From assembly GCF_022539505.1 (NCBI RefSeq), contig NC_061508.1, positions 268,094,736 to 268,158,735 of the forward strand: a DNA stretch of 64,000 nt. The letters are read 5' to 3'. The notes under the pieces are model-generated. The model saw only the letters and a program-made list of their open reading frames with translations, did no database searches and was not told where the DNA came from. Positions 35,426 through 46,045 of this stretch are shown here, piece by piece (within the stretch, counting starts at the first letter, position 1; the number at the start of each line of letters is the position of its first letter). Source of the stretch: Lolium rigidum (lineage: Eukaryota; Streptophyta; Magnoliopsida; Poales; Poaceae). The translations under genes and the position numbers were made by a program.

Positions 35426-35546
35426 GCATTCTCTACATATGCTGTACAAATAGTATGATCAAGTTTATGATGGCATGTCACTCCGTAAATTATCTTTGTT
35501 ATCGTTTTTACCTGCTCGGGACGAGCGTAACTAAGCTTGGGGATGC

Positions 35547-37247
35547 TGATACGTCTCCAACGTATCGATAATTTCTTGTGTTCCATGCCACATTATTGAT
35601 GTTATCTACATGTTTTATGCACACTTTATGTCATATTCGTGCATTTTCTCGGAACTAACCTATTAACAAGATGCCGAAGTGCCGCTTCTCGTTTTTCGCT
35701 GTTTTTGGTTTCGAAATCCTAGTAACGAAATATTCTCGAATCGGACGAAATCAACGCCAAAGTTCCTATTTTCATCGGAAGCATCCGAACACCCGGGAAG
35801 GACCGGAGGGGGCCACAGGGCCACCAAACCCTAGGCCGGCGCGCCGCAGGGGGCCGCGCCGCCCTAGGGTGTGGGCCCCCTTCGACCTTCCTCGCGCCGC
35901 CTCTCCGCCTATAAAGAGCCCCCTGGATCAGAAAACCCGATACCAATTGACGAAACCCACGAAACCCGCCGAGCCGCCGCCATCGCGAAGCCAAGATCCG
36001 GGGACAGGATCTCTGTTCCGGCACCCTGCCGGAGCGGGGAAGTGCCCCCGGAGGGCTTCTCCATCGACACCGCTGCCATCTCCACCGCCATCTTCATCAC
36101 CGCTGCTGCTCCCATGAGGAGGGAGTAGTTCTCCATCGAGGCTCGGGGCTGTACCGGTAGCTATGTGGTTCATCTCTCTCCTATGTGTTTCAATACAATA
36201 ATCTCATGAGCTGCCCTACATGATTGAGATTCATATGATGATGCTTGTAATCTAGATGTCATTATGCTAGTCAAGTGAGTTTTACTTATGTGATCTCCGG
36301 AGACTCCTCGTCCCACGTGTGTAAAGGTGACAGTGTGTGCACCGTGTGGGTCTCTTAGGCTAGATTTCACAGAATACTTACTCATTGAATGGCATAGTGA
36401 GGTGCTTATTTATATCTCTTTAAGATTGCAGCATGTTTGTATCACAATTTATCTATGTGCTACTCTAGTGATGTGTTATTAAAGTAGTTTTATTCCTCCT
36501 GCATGTGTGCAAAGGTGACGATGCGTGCACCGTGTTAGTACTTGGTTTATGCTATGATCATGATCTCTTGTAGATTATGGAGTTAACTATTGCTATGATA
36601 ATATTGATGTGATCTATTCCTCCTACATATGCATGAAGGTGACAGTGGTGCATGCTATGCTAGTACTTGGTTTAGTAGCGTTGATCTATCTTACACTAAA
36701 GGTTACTTAAACATGAGCATTATTGTGGAGCTTGTTAACTCCGGCATTGAGGGTTCGTGTAATCCTACGCAATGTGTTCATCATCCAACAAAAGTGTAGA
36801 GTATGCATTTATCTCGTTCTGTTATGTGATCAATGTTGAGAGTGTCCACTAGTGAAAGTCTAATCCCTAGGCCTTGTTCCTAAATATCTGCTATCGCTGC
36901 TTGTTTACTGTTTTACTGCGTTACTACCGCTGCGTTACTACCGCTTGTTTACCGTCCCGGGCAAAGCACTTTTCTCGGTGCCGTTGCTATTACTCATATA
37001 TATTTATACCACCCGTATTTCACTATCTCTTCGCCGAACTAGTGCACCTATTAGGTGTGTTGGGGACACAAGAGACTTCTTGCTTTGTGGTTGCAGGGGT
37101 TGCATGAGAGGGATATCTTTGACCTCTTCCTCCCTGAGTTCGATAAACCTTGGGTATCCACTTAAGGGAAACTTGCTGCTGTTCTACAAACCTCTGCTCT
37201 TGGAGGCCCAACACTGTCTACAAGAATAGAAGCTCCCGTAGACATCA
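35547..37247 (+). repeat. 3' LTR (1701 bp)
   Basis: It pairs with the 5' LTR at 30231-31937. A purine-rich tract precedes it at 35533-35546. The TATA box is at 35910-35918. Confidence 0.92.
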
Positions 37248-38457
37248 CCCCGTCGCGGGTGCTGGCCGTCAAGAGCCGCCGCGCGTCGCCGCCGAGGGGC
37301 CGCGACTGCCAGGCCTCGCCGCCGAGCGAGCTGGCCGACGGGAGCTGCGCGTGCCTGACCCTGCCACGGGTGCTAGCCGCCGGGAGCCGCTTGTGCTGGC
37401 CGTCGGGCGCCACCGCACGTACTGGGCCGACGCCGCTGGCCGTCCCGTTTCGCCGCCACGCGAGCTTGGCCGCCGCCGCTTGCCGTCCTGCGCCGCCGCG
37501 CGTGCTCGCCGTGCTCGGCTGCCACGCGTGCTGGCCATCCTGAGCCGTCACGGGCGCCGCCGCTGGGCGTGCTGTTTCGCCGCCGCGCGTGCTTGGCCGC
37601 CGTTGCGGGCGTGCGCCGCCGCCGCTGACCGTGCTGGCCGTCCTGCGCCGCCGCTGGCCGTATTGGGCCGCCGCCGTGGGCATGCGATGTCGCACGTGAT
37701 GGCTGTGCTGGATGGTTAGCGTGATGTTTTCTTTTTTTTTTCTTTTCATCCGCTCGGTGGTTAGCACCTCGTTCCTCCAGATTCCACCAAATTTGCCGAA
37801 CGAGTCCATTCTGCATCTGTGCGGTATATTCCATTCCGAGAAACTTGTTGGTTCCGTTCCTTCTACCCAACCGAACACGAGAATGAGTGTTAGGTGCGGA
37901 ACCGTCCCATTTCATTCCTCCTAATTCTAGAACCGAACACACACTAAAGTAGATGATTCAAAACAAAATACTTCAACATTTTACTTTTCCAAACAAAACA
38001 TTGATGTCGTCTTCGTTAACTACAGAAACCTTGATAGAAGTTAAACTCGGCACTTACAGACTTTACTGTGACTGTATCTGCACATGTTTCCAATATTTAT
38101 GAACTAGTATCGGAAAGCACCATGGCATGGATACAGGAAAACGCACAGAACTAAACACATGAAATCTGAAAAAGCCATCTTCTTAGCTTGAACATCAAAC
38201 ACTAACAAAGCCTGACTATAATGCAGCAATTCCTACTCAAGAATAGAAACCATCCTGTTTGTTCTCCATGTTCGATCGAAACACACATCGCCCCAAACCG
38301 AGAAAATCTTCAGTGTTGAACGCGTAACACAGCTGCGCTGGAAATACATATTATTCCTTGACAATGCTCGTTCAACACTGGAACTGTTTTTACATACAGT
38401 AGCATTTTAGCAAACTGCTGCAACCAGGAAATATTACATCTCGGCCTGCTTGGTTGG

Positions 38458-39063
38458 TTAAGACTTAAGAGGAAGGGCCGATGCAGAACTCGTTGGTCGG
38501 CTGCGGCGCGGGCGCGGTGGTGCATAGCGCCGGAGGCCGAGGGAGGTTGCCTTCTGGAGGCGCTTGAGGTCGGCGTCGTCGTCTGTCAAGATGACGAATC
38601 CGTCGTTCTGGAAGATGCTGTCGAGGAAGGCGAGGTTGCAGGCTCGGCGGGACTGGGCGTCGTCGCGGTGCGCGTCGAGGGCGGCCCTGTCGCGCAGCAC
38701 GGCGAGGCACCTGGCGGCGGCGTCGTCTCTGTCGGGGTGGGCGCGCAGGACGGGCAGGATGGCGCGCGCCAGGTACCGCCGGGCCCAGGCCTCGTCGCCC
38801 CGCTTGAGCGCGCGGACGAAGCGCTGGAACCTGACGATGAACAGGGTGGCTGCCGCCTCGGGCGTGGTCCTGTCTTCCAGGAACGCCGACACGTACTCGT
38901 CCGCCGCCCGCCACCGCCCCTCGTCGATCATGGAGCCCATGCGGGGCCAGTCGAAGCGGAGCCGCGCCTCCTTCTCCAGCGCGTGCGCCGCCCGGTGGAG
39001 TTTCCTCGACTTGAGGAACGCGTACACGCGCCGGACGAGGAGATGCTCCGACTGCCGATCCAT
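38458..39063 (-). CDS. Short LisH-CTLH protein resembling the N-terminal domain of TOPLESS corepressors, 201 aa
   Basis: A single GC-rich exon reads without lesion from MDRQSEHLLVRRVYAF to LPLKS-stop. Residues 3-35 fit a LisH motif, with the helix pattern VRRVYAFLKSRKLHRAAHAL followed by EKEARLRF. Residues 36-95 fit a CTLH segment (MIDEGRWRAADEYVSAFL, then FIVRFQRFVRALKRGDEAWA). Residues 96-150 continue the CRA-like helices, including DDAQSRRACNLAFLDSIF, which corresponds to the TOPLESS region around LIEANPLF. WD40 repeats are absent. In TOPLESS this domain binds EAR peptides and tetramerises, so a short form could compete with or modulate corepressors (inference). A TATA box on the minus strand, CTATATAA near 39195, lies about 125 bp upstream. 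It faces a paralogue at 39405. Confidence 0.75.
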   Translation of the reverse strand: MDRQSEHLLVRRVYAFLKSRKLHRAAHALEKEARLRFDWPRMGSMIDEGRWRAADEYVSAFLEDRTTPEAAATLFIVRFQRFVRALKRGDEAWARRYLARAILPVLRAHPDRDDAAARCLAVLRDRAALDAHRDDAQSRRACNLAFLDSIFQNDGFVILTDDDADLKRLQKATSLGLRRYAPPRPRRSRPTSSASALPLKS

Positions 39064-39404
39064 GCTCCTCGACTGTTCCTTTGCGATGTGATGCGTCTTC
39101 TTCTTCTCCCCGCCTTCCTCACTTTAGTTAGTTTGAAGAAAGAGGTAATGTGTTGCGTGGTTCGTGCATGAGCCCTCAATCCGTGCTTATATAGATTGGT
39201 GTTGCCGATTCCGGCTTCGATTCTCATGCACGTCACAAATCGCCAATCCGAGTAGGAACCGGTGTGACTGTGACAACATTTGGATTGCCAACCATATCAC
39301 CGATTCCTAATCGGAGTCGGCTAGCCCAGTCCATAAAGGCAGGAGCTGTTGCACAAACCAAGCGATCCAGCGAGCTCATCGTTCCATTCTCTGGCCAGAA
39401 AACG
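39064..39404. promoter_or_regulatory. 341-bp bidirectional intergenic promoter between two TOPLESS-like paralogues
   Basis: The two starts are head-to-head. The minus-strand TATA (CTATATAA) is at 39188-39195. No comparable TATA is obvious for the plus-strand gene. Confidence 0.5.
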
Positions 39405-40123
39405 ATGGCGATCGACCGGCAGTCTGAGAGGACCGTCCTGCGGCGAGCGCACACGTTCCTCAGATCACGCAAGCTTACGGCGACGGCGCGCGCGCTGGAG
39501 AAGGAGGCCATGCTGCTCAGGAGAAGAGCGGTCGAACCAGCGGCCGGCGACGGAGGGCGTCGTCGACCGGCAGTCGGAGTTGATCGTCCTGCGCCGCACG
39601 CACGCGTTCCTCAAGTCACGCGACCTCGAGGCGGCGGCCTACGCGCTGGAGAAGGAGGCGCGGCTCAGGTTCGACTACCGCCACGTATCGACCCTGCTGG
39701 AGGATGGACGGTGGCGGTCGGCGGACGAGTACGTGTCGTCGTTCCTGGGAGACGCGCGCACGCCGGCGGCGTCCGCCGCGCGCGCTGTTCGTCGTCAGGT
39801 TCCAGCGCTTGGTGGACGCGATCAGGCGGGAGAAGACGGCGTGGGCGCGACGGTACCTGGACCTTGCCGTGCGGCCCGTGCTGGCGAACCACCCCGACGG
39901 GGCCGCGGCGTGGGCCGGCTGCCTCCGGCCGCTAGACGCCGACGCGGAGGCTCTCCGGGAGGATCACCCCGACGACGCCCGGTACAGGCTGCGCTGCGTC
40001 CGCAACTTCATGCGCTGCATCAACTACAACGCGCAGCTCAGCCGTTGCAAACTCAGCTTCTTCAACGACGAGCGGCCCATGCGCGTCCGCGGCGGCCGTG
40101 CCACCAGCAGTCCAGCACCCTAG
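39405..40123 (+). pseudogene. Second TOPLESS N-terminal-like gene with duplicated N-terminus and frameshifts
   Basis: The first start gives MAIDRQSERTVLRRAHTF with the LisH segment through ALEKEAMLL. About 151 bp later the same segment returns as VVDRQSELIVLRRTHAF, in another frame and without its ATG. It continues through ALEKEARLRFDYRH and EDGRWRSADEYVSSF. A second shift at the GCCGCGCGCGCTG run near 39782 moves to LFVVRFQRLVDAIRREKTAW, DDARYRLRCVRNFMRC and a TAG at 40121-40123. The parts together match the intact neighbour over its whole length. The lesions are a 151-bp tandem duplication (not a multiple of three) and a small indel in a GC run. The GC-run change could be a sequencing error; the duplication would still break the frame. 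Confidence 0.75.
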
Positions 40124-40873
40124 GCCTGCGCCGCCACGCCCGGCACACAAGATGCAGCGCCTGAGAGCGACGCATCGATGTGCACCACACACTGATGTAG
40201 AGGATCCGTTTTTTTAAGGTAGCTAGTATATATGTCTTCACAGATGCTTATGCTATATACATGCTGTCGGCCGGATGCATCAAGTGTAATCAAGCGGTGA
40301 AATTTTATGTACTCCGTACCATTCAGAGCACGCTGGTAAGATAAAACAGAGCATGACATTCTTCTTGTATTTTTAGGTTGCAGGCCTAGTTTGCAGGAAC
40401 AAAAGAAAATGGTTTTGCAAAGTCTCAATCAACTGAGATCGTCTTCAAGTCTAACCGCACAAAAGTGCAATCACATTTTAGTGTAAAAATATCTGGATCA
40501 AAAGAAATGCTGGTGGAGAAAAAAAATCAGTCTATCGAGACAAAAATCTCAGTCTATCGAGAAAAATATCACTTTTAAAGTTTGCACTTTAATTTCTAAA
40601 TGGATAATAAATCTCAGTCTATCGAGACAAAGAGTGTCGGCCCCTGGTTTTCAACTTCCAGGCTAAAATCCTACATCAACTCTTTGCACTGGTCAGGCGC
40701 CAAACAATTTACAGAAGACACAAGAATAATGAAATGGGACCACAGTTACAAGAAAGAACTACAACATTCCCAGGCAACCAACATGGTCCCACTGAATCGA
40801 CTCACGCAGCACTGTCGACGGCAACTCAGCTGTGTGAGATGTCAAATCTTTATGTCCTCTGAGTGAGATACCA
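40124..40873. other. Intergenic stretch between the TOPLESS-like pair and the BTB gene
   Basis: Bases 40490-40630 hold three copies of CTCAGTCTATCGAGA-like sequence, probably a decayed MITE. No gene is supported. Confidence 0.4.
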
Positions 40874-42598
40874 TCAAGTCTGCAAGTCCGCAGGCTGCTT
40901 GACAACCGTCAAATCAGCTCTAAGATGCAACACGCCATCGATGAAGAAGCTGTCATCAGCAATGAACGACGACCATGGAACATCAAAAAGATCGTAGCAT
41001 CCACGCATAGAATCATCAGTAACATCATAACTTCCTTCGAACTTGCTCACGAATTGTCCTGACGATTTTACCCTAGCAGCAAACTCAAGATCTATTGTTA
41101 AAGATATGGGCTTGTCTGGCACTTCGTCAATCCCGAACCATAGACCAAAGCTGTTGTAGTTACTCTGCTGGTCCAGCTCACAGCATGCCGTGAGAAAGAA
41201 CTGCAGCCCTACAAGATGGAACGGGACCGAGTATTTATCTCCTGCTGGGAAGAGTCGAGAGCACTCATCACGCTTTAGATCCATGTAAACTATAACCTGT
41301 GGGCGAGGTCGATCAAACGAAACCACTTCCACAGGGTTGTACGTGTAAGCTCGCTCTGGCAATTGCCAACAAGTTGTTGAATCAGCTGCATGACTGGTTT
41401 GTTGCCATGATGGGTCAAGTTTGTATGCAAGTACCTCGATGATACGCTTGGTTACTGCTTGCTCATGGTCCATAATATTGTAGATGAACGTAAGGACCTT
41501 CCCCAGTTCAATCCAGCTCATATGTTCGAAGCGCACCAAAGGGAGTAAACGAGAACAAAATATCTCAGATCTATCCTCCAATTTTGGGTATTGCGAGCAA
41601 ACCCACTCGAGCAAGAAGTCAAATATGAAACTTTCATCTTTCACCTGTAGGTCGCTACTGGTGAGGATGGCCTCGATACCAACAAGAGGGATGCTCATCA
41701 TCTCATCTTGGAACCTGATATGAGACAACAAATGCCTTGAGTACACTTCATACATGATTTTGTGATAATAATGCTTACCTTGAAAGAAAATAAAATAAGA
41801 GGTGGGTACGTAGGATGGAATGACTCACTTATCCAAATCCTTGTATTTGTTGACAAGGAATTCCTTGGCCGCATCTGTCAAAGCTTGAACTTCAGCAGCC
41901 ACTGAAATGGAGCATGGGTAGTCTAGGTAGAGCAGTGCAGATTCTGTGGTCATAGGCAAGCTTGTGAGCAACTGACTGCAGAGTCTCGTGCAAGAAACAA
42001 CCTCAAATTTATCGGCAGCCATCAAGATGTCAAGCAGGTGAGCAGGCTCAGTCGTTGTCAACTTTCCACTGTACATAAAGCTTAAAAGCTCCATAACTGC
42101 ATTTTCCTCTGTTCCATGTAGAACGAAAATAAGGCATTATTAAGGGGACAGTTCAATAAATAACTAAACAAAAAGAGAACAGAGTTTTGGGGGTCCAATG
42201 AGTATTTTAAGTATGAAGAGAAAAAAAATGAGAGAAGATATCACTGGGAGACCAGCTGCTTTATTATCGTAGAAAATGAAATGAAATGGCAAACAATCGT
42301 CCCTTCACTATGTAAATATTATAAAGCATATAGAAAATGATAACATCGTCGGAATAGCAAATGAGAATAAACTATAGGATGAAGAATGTCACAGTTGAAC
42401 CATCACATTACCTGAATCAGCAATTCGAAGTGTTGTATGTGTTTGATCAGATTCTTTCATGCCATTTGAGAAAAGCTAGGAGCATGAAACTTATTAGAAA
42501 ACGTGGGCTGTATAGAGCAAATATATTTCACATGGTTATCAAAATTACCTTGAGGAAGAAAGGACTTCTAGCGGCAAGAACTGCTGAACTGATATAAA
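40874..42598 (-). pseudogene. POB1/LRB-type BTB-BACK protein gene, 5'-truncated
   Basis: Exons in reading order: 42598-42549 (IYISSAVLAARSPFFLK), 42475-42412 (LFSNGMKESDQTHTTLRIAD), 42108-41829 ([34 protein letters not shown]), 41714-40874 ([17 protein letters not shown] to the stop). All donors and acceptors are GT-AG and phases agree, with no internal stop. The product would hold the second half of the BTB fold, the BACK domain and the C-terminal domain ([28 protein letters not shown]). Proteins of this type are substrate adaptors of CUL3 ubiquitin ligases. The first exon, with the N-terminal region and start, is missing: at about 42599 the sequence switches to LTR retrotransposon DNA, and no matching exon lies beyond it. 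It is therefore probably a non-functional fragment, although the remaining exons look recently intact. Confidence 0.88.
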
Positions 42599-44227
42599 TG
42601 ATCTCCCCGGCAACGGCGCCGGAAAAATAGCTTGATGACACGTGAAGCACACGTCCGTTGGGAACCCCAAGAGGAAGGTGTGATGTGTACATCAGCGAGT
42701 TTCCCTCAGTAAGAAACCAAGGTTATCGAACCAGTAGGAGATGAAGGCCACGTGAAGGTTGTTGGTGAAGGAGTGTAGTGCGGTGCAACACCAGGTATTC
42801 CGGCGCCAACGTGGAACCTGCACAACACAATCAAAATACTTTGCCCCAACTTAACAGTGAGGTTATCAATCTCACCGGCTTGCTGTAAACAAAGGATTAA
42901 ACGTATGGTGTGGAGAATGATGTTTGCTTGCAAAGAACAACATAGAACAATGATTGCAGTAGGTTGTATTTCAGATGTAAAAGAATGGACCGGGGTCCAC
43001 AGTTCACTAGTGGTGTCTCTCCAATAAGATAAATAACATGTCGGGTGAACAAATTACAGTTGGACAATTGACAAATAGAGAGGGCATAACAATGCACATA
43101 CATATCATGAGGACTACTATGAGATTTACTTAGGGCATTACGACAAAGAACATAGACCGCTATCCAGCATGGATCTATGCCTAAAAATCCACCTTCGGGT
43201 TAGCATCCGCACCCCTTCCAGTATTAAGTTGCAAACAACAGAAAATTGCATTAAGTACTGTGCGTAATATAAACAATACAAATATCCTTAGGTAAAGCAT
43301 TGATGTTTTATCCCTAGTGGCAACAGCACATCCACAATCTTAGGGGTTGCTGTCACTCCCCCAGATTCAATGGAGACATGAACCCACTATCTAGCATAAA
43401 TACTCCCTCTTGGAGTTACAAGTATCAACTTGGCCAGAGCCTCTACTAGAAACGGAGAGCATGCAAGATCATAAACAACACATATATGATAGATCAATAA
43501 TCAACTTGACATAGTATTCCATATTCATCGGATCCCAACAAACACAACATGTAGCATTACAAATAGATGATCTTGATCATGATAGGCAGCTCACAAGATC
43601 TAAACATGATAGCACAAGAGGAGAAGACAACCATCTAGCTACTGCTATGGACCCATAGTCCAAGGATGAACTACTCACGCATCAGTCCGGAGGCGGGCAT
43701 GGTGATGTAGAGCCCTCCGGTGATGATTCCCCTCTCCGGCAGGGGTGACGGAGGCGATCTTCAGAACCCCCAAGATGGGGTTGACGGCGGCGGCGTCTCA
43801 GTAACTTTTCTCGTATCGTGGCTCTCGGTACAAGGGTTTTCGCGACGGAAGGATTATATAGGCGAAGGGGCAGAGTCGGGGAACGCCCGAGGGGCCCACC
43901 CCATATGGCGGCGCGACTAGGGGTGGGGCCGCGCCCCCCTATGGTGTGGCCGCCTCGTGCCCCTCTTCGTCTCTTCTTCGGTGTTCGGAAGACTCCGTGG
44001 AAAATAAGACCGTGGGCTTTTGTTTCGTCCAATTCCGAGAATATTTCCTGTGTAGGATTTCTGAAACCAAAAATAGCAGAAAACAGGAACGGGCGCTTCG
44101 GCATCTTGTTAATAGGTTAGTACCGGAAAATGCATCAAAATGATATAAAGTGTATGTAAAACATGTGAGTATTGTCATAAAACTAGCATGGAACATAAGA
44201 AATTATAGATACGTTTGAGACGTATCA
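42599..44227 (-). mobile_element. 5' LTR plus primer site of a deleted LTR retrotransposon
   Basis: On the minus strand an LTR runs from TGATACGTCTCAAACG at 44227 to ACGTGTCATCA at 42633 (1595 bp). After it come 34 bp containing TTTTTCCGGCGCCGTTGCCG, a tRNA-Asp primer site. Then the sequence changes abruptly into the BTB exon. No target duplication is visible (ATAAA versus TCCCG) and no second LTR is present. It is related to the 30.2-37.2 kb element by LTR ends, by motifs such as CCTATTAACAAGATGCCGAAG and by primer site. Confidence 0.8.
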
Positions 44228-44702
44228 TCCCGCTGCCGCCCTTTCCCCGCCGAGTTCCGCCACACTACCGCATCTCCCGCCATGATCTAGGTGAAGTAGC
44301 CGAAGGCCACCGCCACCAGACCCGCCGTCCACCTTCGCCGCCCCTGGAAGACCCCGCCTCCGCGCGAAGGGCAGTCCATGGACGCGCCACCACCGCCCCC
44401 TGCACCTTTGGCAGCCGGACGCGGCCGCCACCGCCAATCCCGACAGCGGCAACGGCCAGGAGGAGGAAGATCGATGGGCCGCATCTTCTTGGGTTCAGGT
44501 CGTCGTCCGGAGCCACCTCACACGAGACGTCCCGGGGCGAAGGTGTGGGAAGGGAGGAGAGGGGATGGGAGGGGATGGTGGTGAAGGGTGGAGGGACGGT
44601 GGCGACGCTGGGAGGGTGGAGAGTGGAGGGGCGGCGGCTAGATCAGGGAGGGGTCACCGTGTGCGTCTCGCTAAAACTGTTGTTGAAGAGTTATCCTCCG
44701 TT
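44228..44702. other. GC-rich spacer without a recognised gene
   Basis: Open frames on both strands (44215-44727 plus, 44265-44516 minus) look composition-driven. I searched it for the missing first exon of the BTB gene and saw nothing like it. Confidence 0.45.
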
Positions 44703-45985
44703 GCGCCTAAAGTTACATATGAAATGATTACGTAAGAACCCATTCACCGGGTCAAATTAGAAAATTTTCTTACATGTATTCAAGCTAAATTTTTACATGT
44801 CATCTTATCTAATCTTACATGGTAGGTGTGTGTTGTCAAATCCTTCCGTGTTGGTTGTAAAAATTGCACAAAAATCAATTATGTATAAATTCATGTGACA
44901 AGAAATTCTTACATGTATTACCTCTTTAAATTACATGTCATTTTGCCTTAATAGTCTGTAAAAATCCATCCACAATATTTGTCATACATGCAAGTAGGAA
45001 AAATCCTACTTATATTCAAAAAATAACTAATGTAAGTAGGAAAATATCTCCTACAATTAGGGAAAATATTCTTGTATTTTTGGTCTAAATTACATATGAA
45101 AATTTCAGTCATGTAAGTAGGAAAATAACTCTTGCACGGCTGAAAATTTGCATGTCTCTCTGCCTGGTATTACATAGTTGATAACATGTAAAACTAATTT
45201 ACATGACTGTCAGTAGGTGATGTTTATTTTTACATATTTGCATACCTAGTGTAGAAGAAACAAAGCTGTTAAGGTGCATACGATACATAAAAGAATAACT
45301 ACTCCCTCTGTGCATCAATGTAAGATGTTTTAGGTACTTTTAAAGTAGATTAGATATAAACCAAAATAAGTAAATCTACACCTAAATATAGACTAGATAC
45401 AAACTAAAGTGGATAACTCAAAACAAAATGCTTCAACATTTTACATTTCCAAACAAAACATTGATGTCGTCTTGGTTAACTACAGAAACCTTGGTAGAAG
45501 TTAAACTCGCACTTACAGACTTTACTGTGACTGAAATCTATCTGCACATGTTTCCATTATTTATGAACTAGTACCGGAAAGCACCATGGCATGGATACAG
45601 GAAAACGCACAGAACTAAGGAAACACATGAAATCTGAAAAAGCCATCTTCTTAGCTTGAACATCAAACACTAACAAAGCCTGACTATAATGCAACAATTC
45701 CTACTCAAGAATAGAAACCATCCTGTTTGTTCTCCATGCTCGATCGAAACACACATCGCCCCAAACCGAGAAAATCTTCAGTGCTGAACGCATAACACAG
45801 CTGCGCTGGAAATACATATTCCTTGACAATGCTCGTTCAACACTGGAACTGTTTTTACATACAGTACCAATTCAGCAAACTGCTGAAACCAGGAAATATC
45901 ACATGTCTGCCTGCTTGGTTGGTTAAGACTTAAGAGTTGGTAGCTGGAGGAAGGGCCGACGCAGAACTCCTTGGTCGGCTGCGGC
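44703..45985. other. Segmental duplication, copy B (uninterrupted)
   Basis: This 1.28-kb stretch matches the three pieces of copy A in order. It holds both empty sites: CCATCCACAATATTTGTCAT for the LINE and AAACTAAAGTGG for the Harbinger-like element. It begins at GCCTAAAGTTACAT and ends within the tail of a TOPLESS-like gene copy. Confidence 0.9.
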
Positions 45986-46045
45986 GTTGACATTTTGCAC
46001 GGCGAGCGAGGCACCTGGCGGCGGTGGCGTGTCTCTCGCCGTTGA
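45925..46045 (-). pseudogene. Deleted tail of a TOPLESS-like gene copy
   Basis: Copy B retains the end of the short LisH-CTLH gene (PQPTKEFCVGPSS on the minus strand) with a roughly 13-bp insertion near the old stop. After GCTGCGGCG a deletion of about 200 bp, relative to the intact gene, joins it to GAGGCACCTGGCGGCGG. The LisH and CTLH parts are gone. Confidence 0.7.

Larger units (their letters stand above)
30231..37247 (+). mobile_element. Non-autonomous LTR retrotransposon with two LTRs
   Basis: LTRs are at 30231-31937 and 35547-37247, both starting TGATACGTCTCC and ending GTAGACATCA. The target duplication is CCCCG at 30226-30230 and 37248-37252. After the 5' LTR, 31948-31966 (CCGGCGCCGTTGCCGAGGA) matches the primer site for plant tRNA-Asp. 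A purine-rich tract, AAGCTTGGGGATGC, precedes the 3' LTR. The 3.6-kb inside carries one small open frame and no gag, protease, reverse transcriptase or integrase. The LTR type and primer site suit a Triticeae Ty3-gypsy-derived non-autonomous family, to be confirmed. Confidence 0.92.
29904..37944. mobile_element. PIF/Harbinger-like element (about 1 kb) split by an LTR retrotransposon
   Basis: The ends are GGGTGTGTTCGGTT at 29904 and the complement of GTGTGTGTTCGGTT at 37944. TAA lies at 29901-29903 and 37945-37947. Copy B has the uninterrupted site AAACTAAAGTGG near 45401. Without the retrotransposon the element is about 1.0 kb and has no transposase. Its right part (37253-37690) is very GC-rich with imperfect repeats of CTGGCCGTC and CGCCGCCGC. 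A GGGAGCTGCGCGTGCCTG motif occurs on both sides of the retrotransposon (near 30207 and 37339). Confidence 0.85.
26171..38505. other. Segmental duplication, copy A (interrupted by two large insertions)
   Basis: Three pieces, 26171-26430, 29463-29903 and 37945-38505, match copy B (44703-45985) in the same order and orientation. They are separated in A by a LINE (26431-29447 plus its target duplication) and by a Harbinger-like composite (29904-37944). Shared sequences include CCTAAAGTTACATATGAAAT, CATACATGCAAGTAGGAAAA and CACCATGGCATGGATACAGG. The right edge lies inside the 3' end of the TOPLESS-like gene. Confidence 0.9.

Noticed and set aside
38458..39063. Full TOPLESS corepressor gene
   Set aside because: The gene stops after the N-terminal module and no WD40 coding sequence follows in either direction.
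42599..44227. Simple solo-LTR insertion into the BTB gene
   Set aside because: Flanking 5-mers differ (ATAAA and TCCCG), primer-site sequence follows the LTR, and the gene does not resume on the far side.
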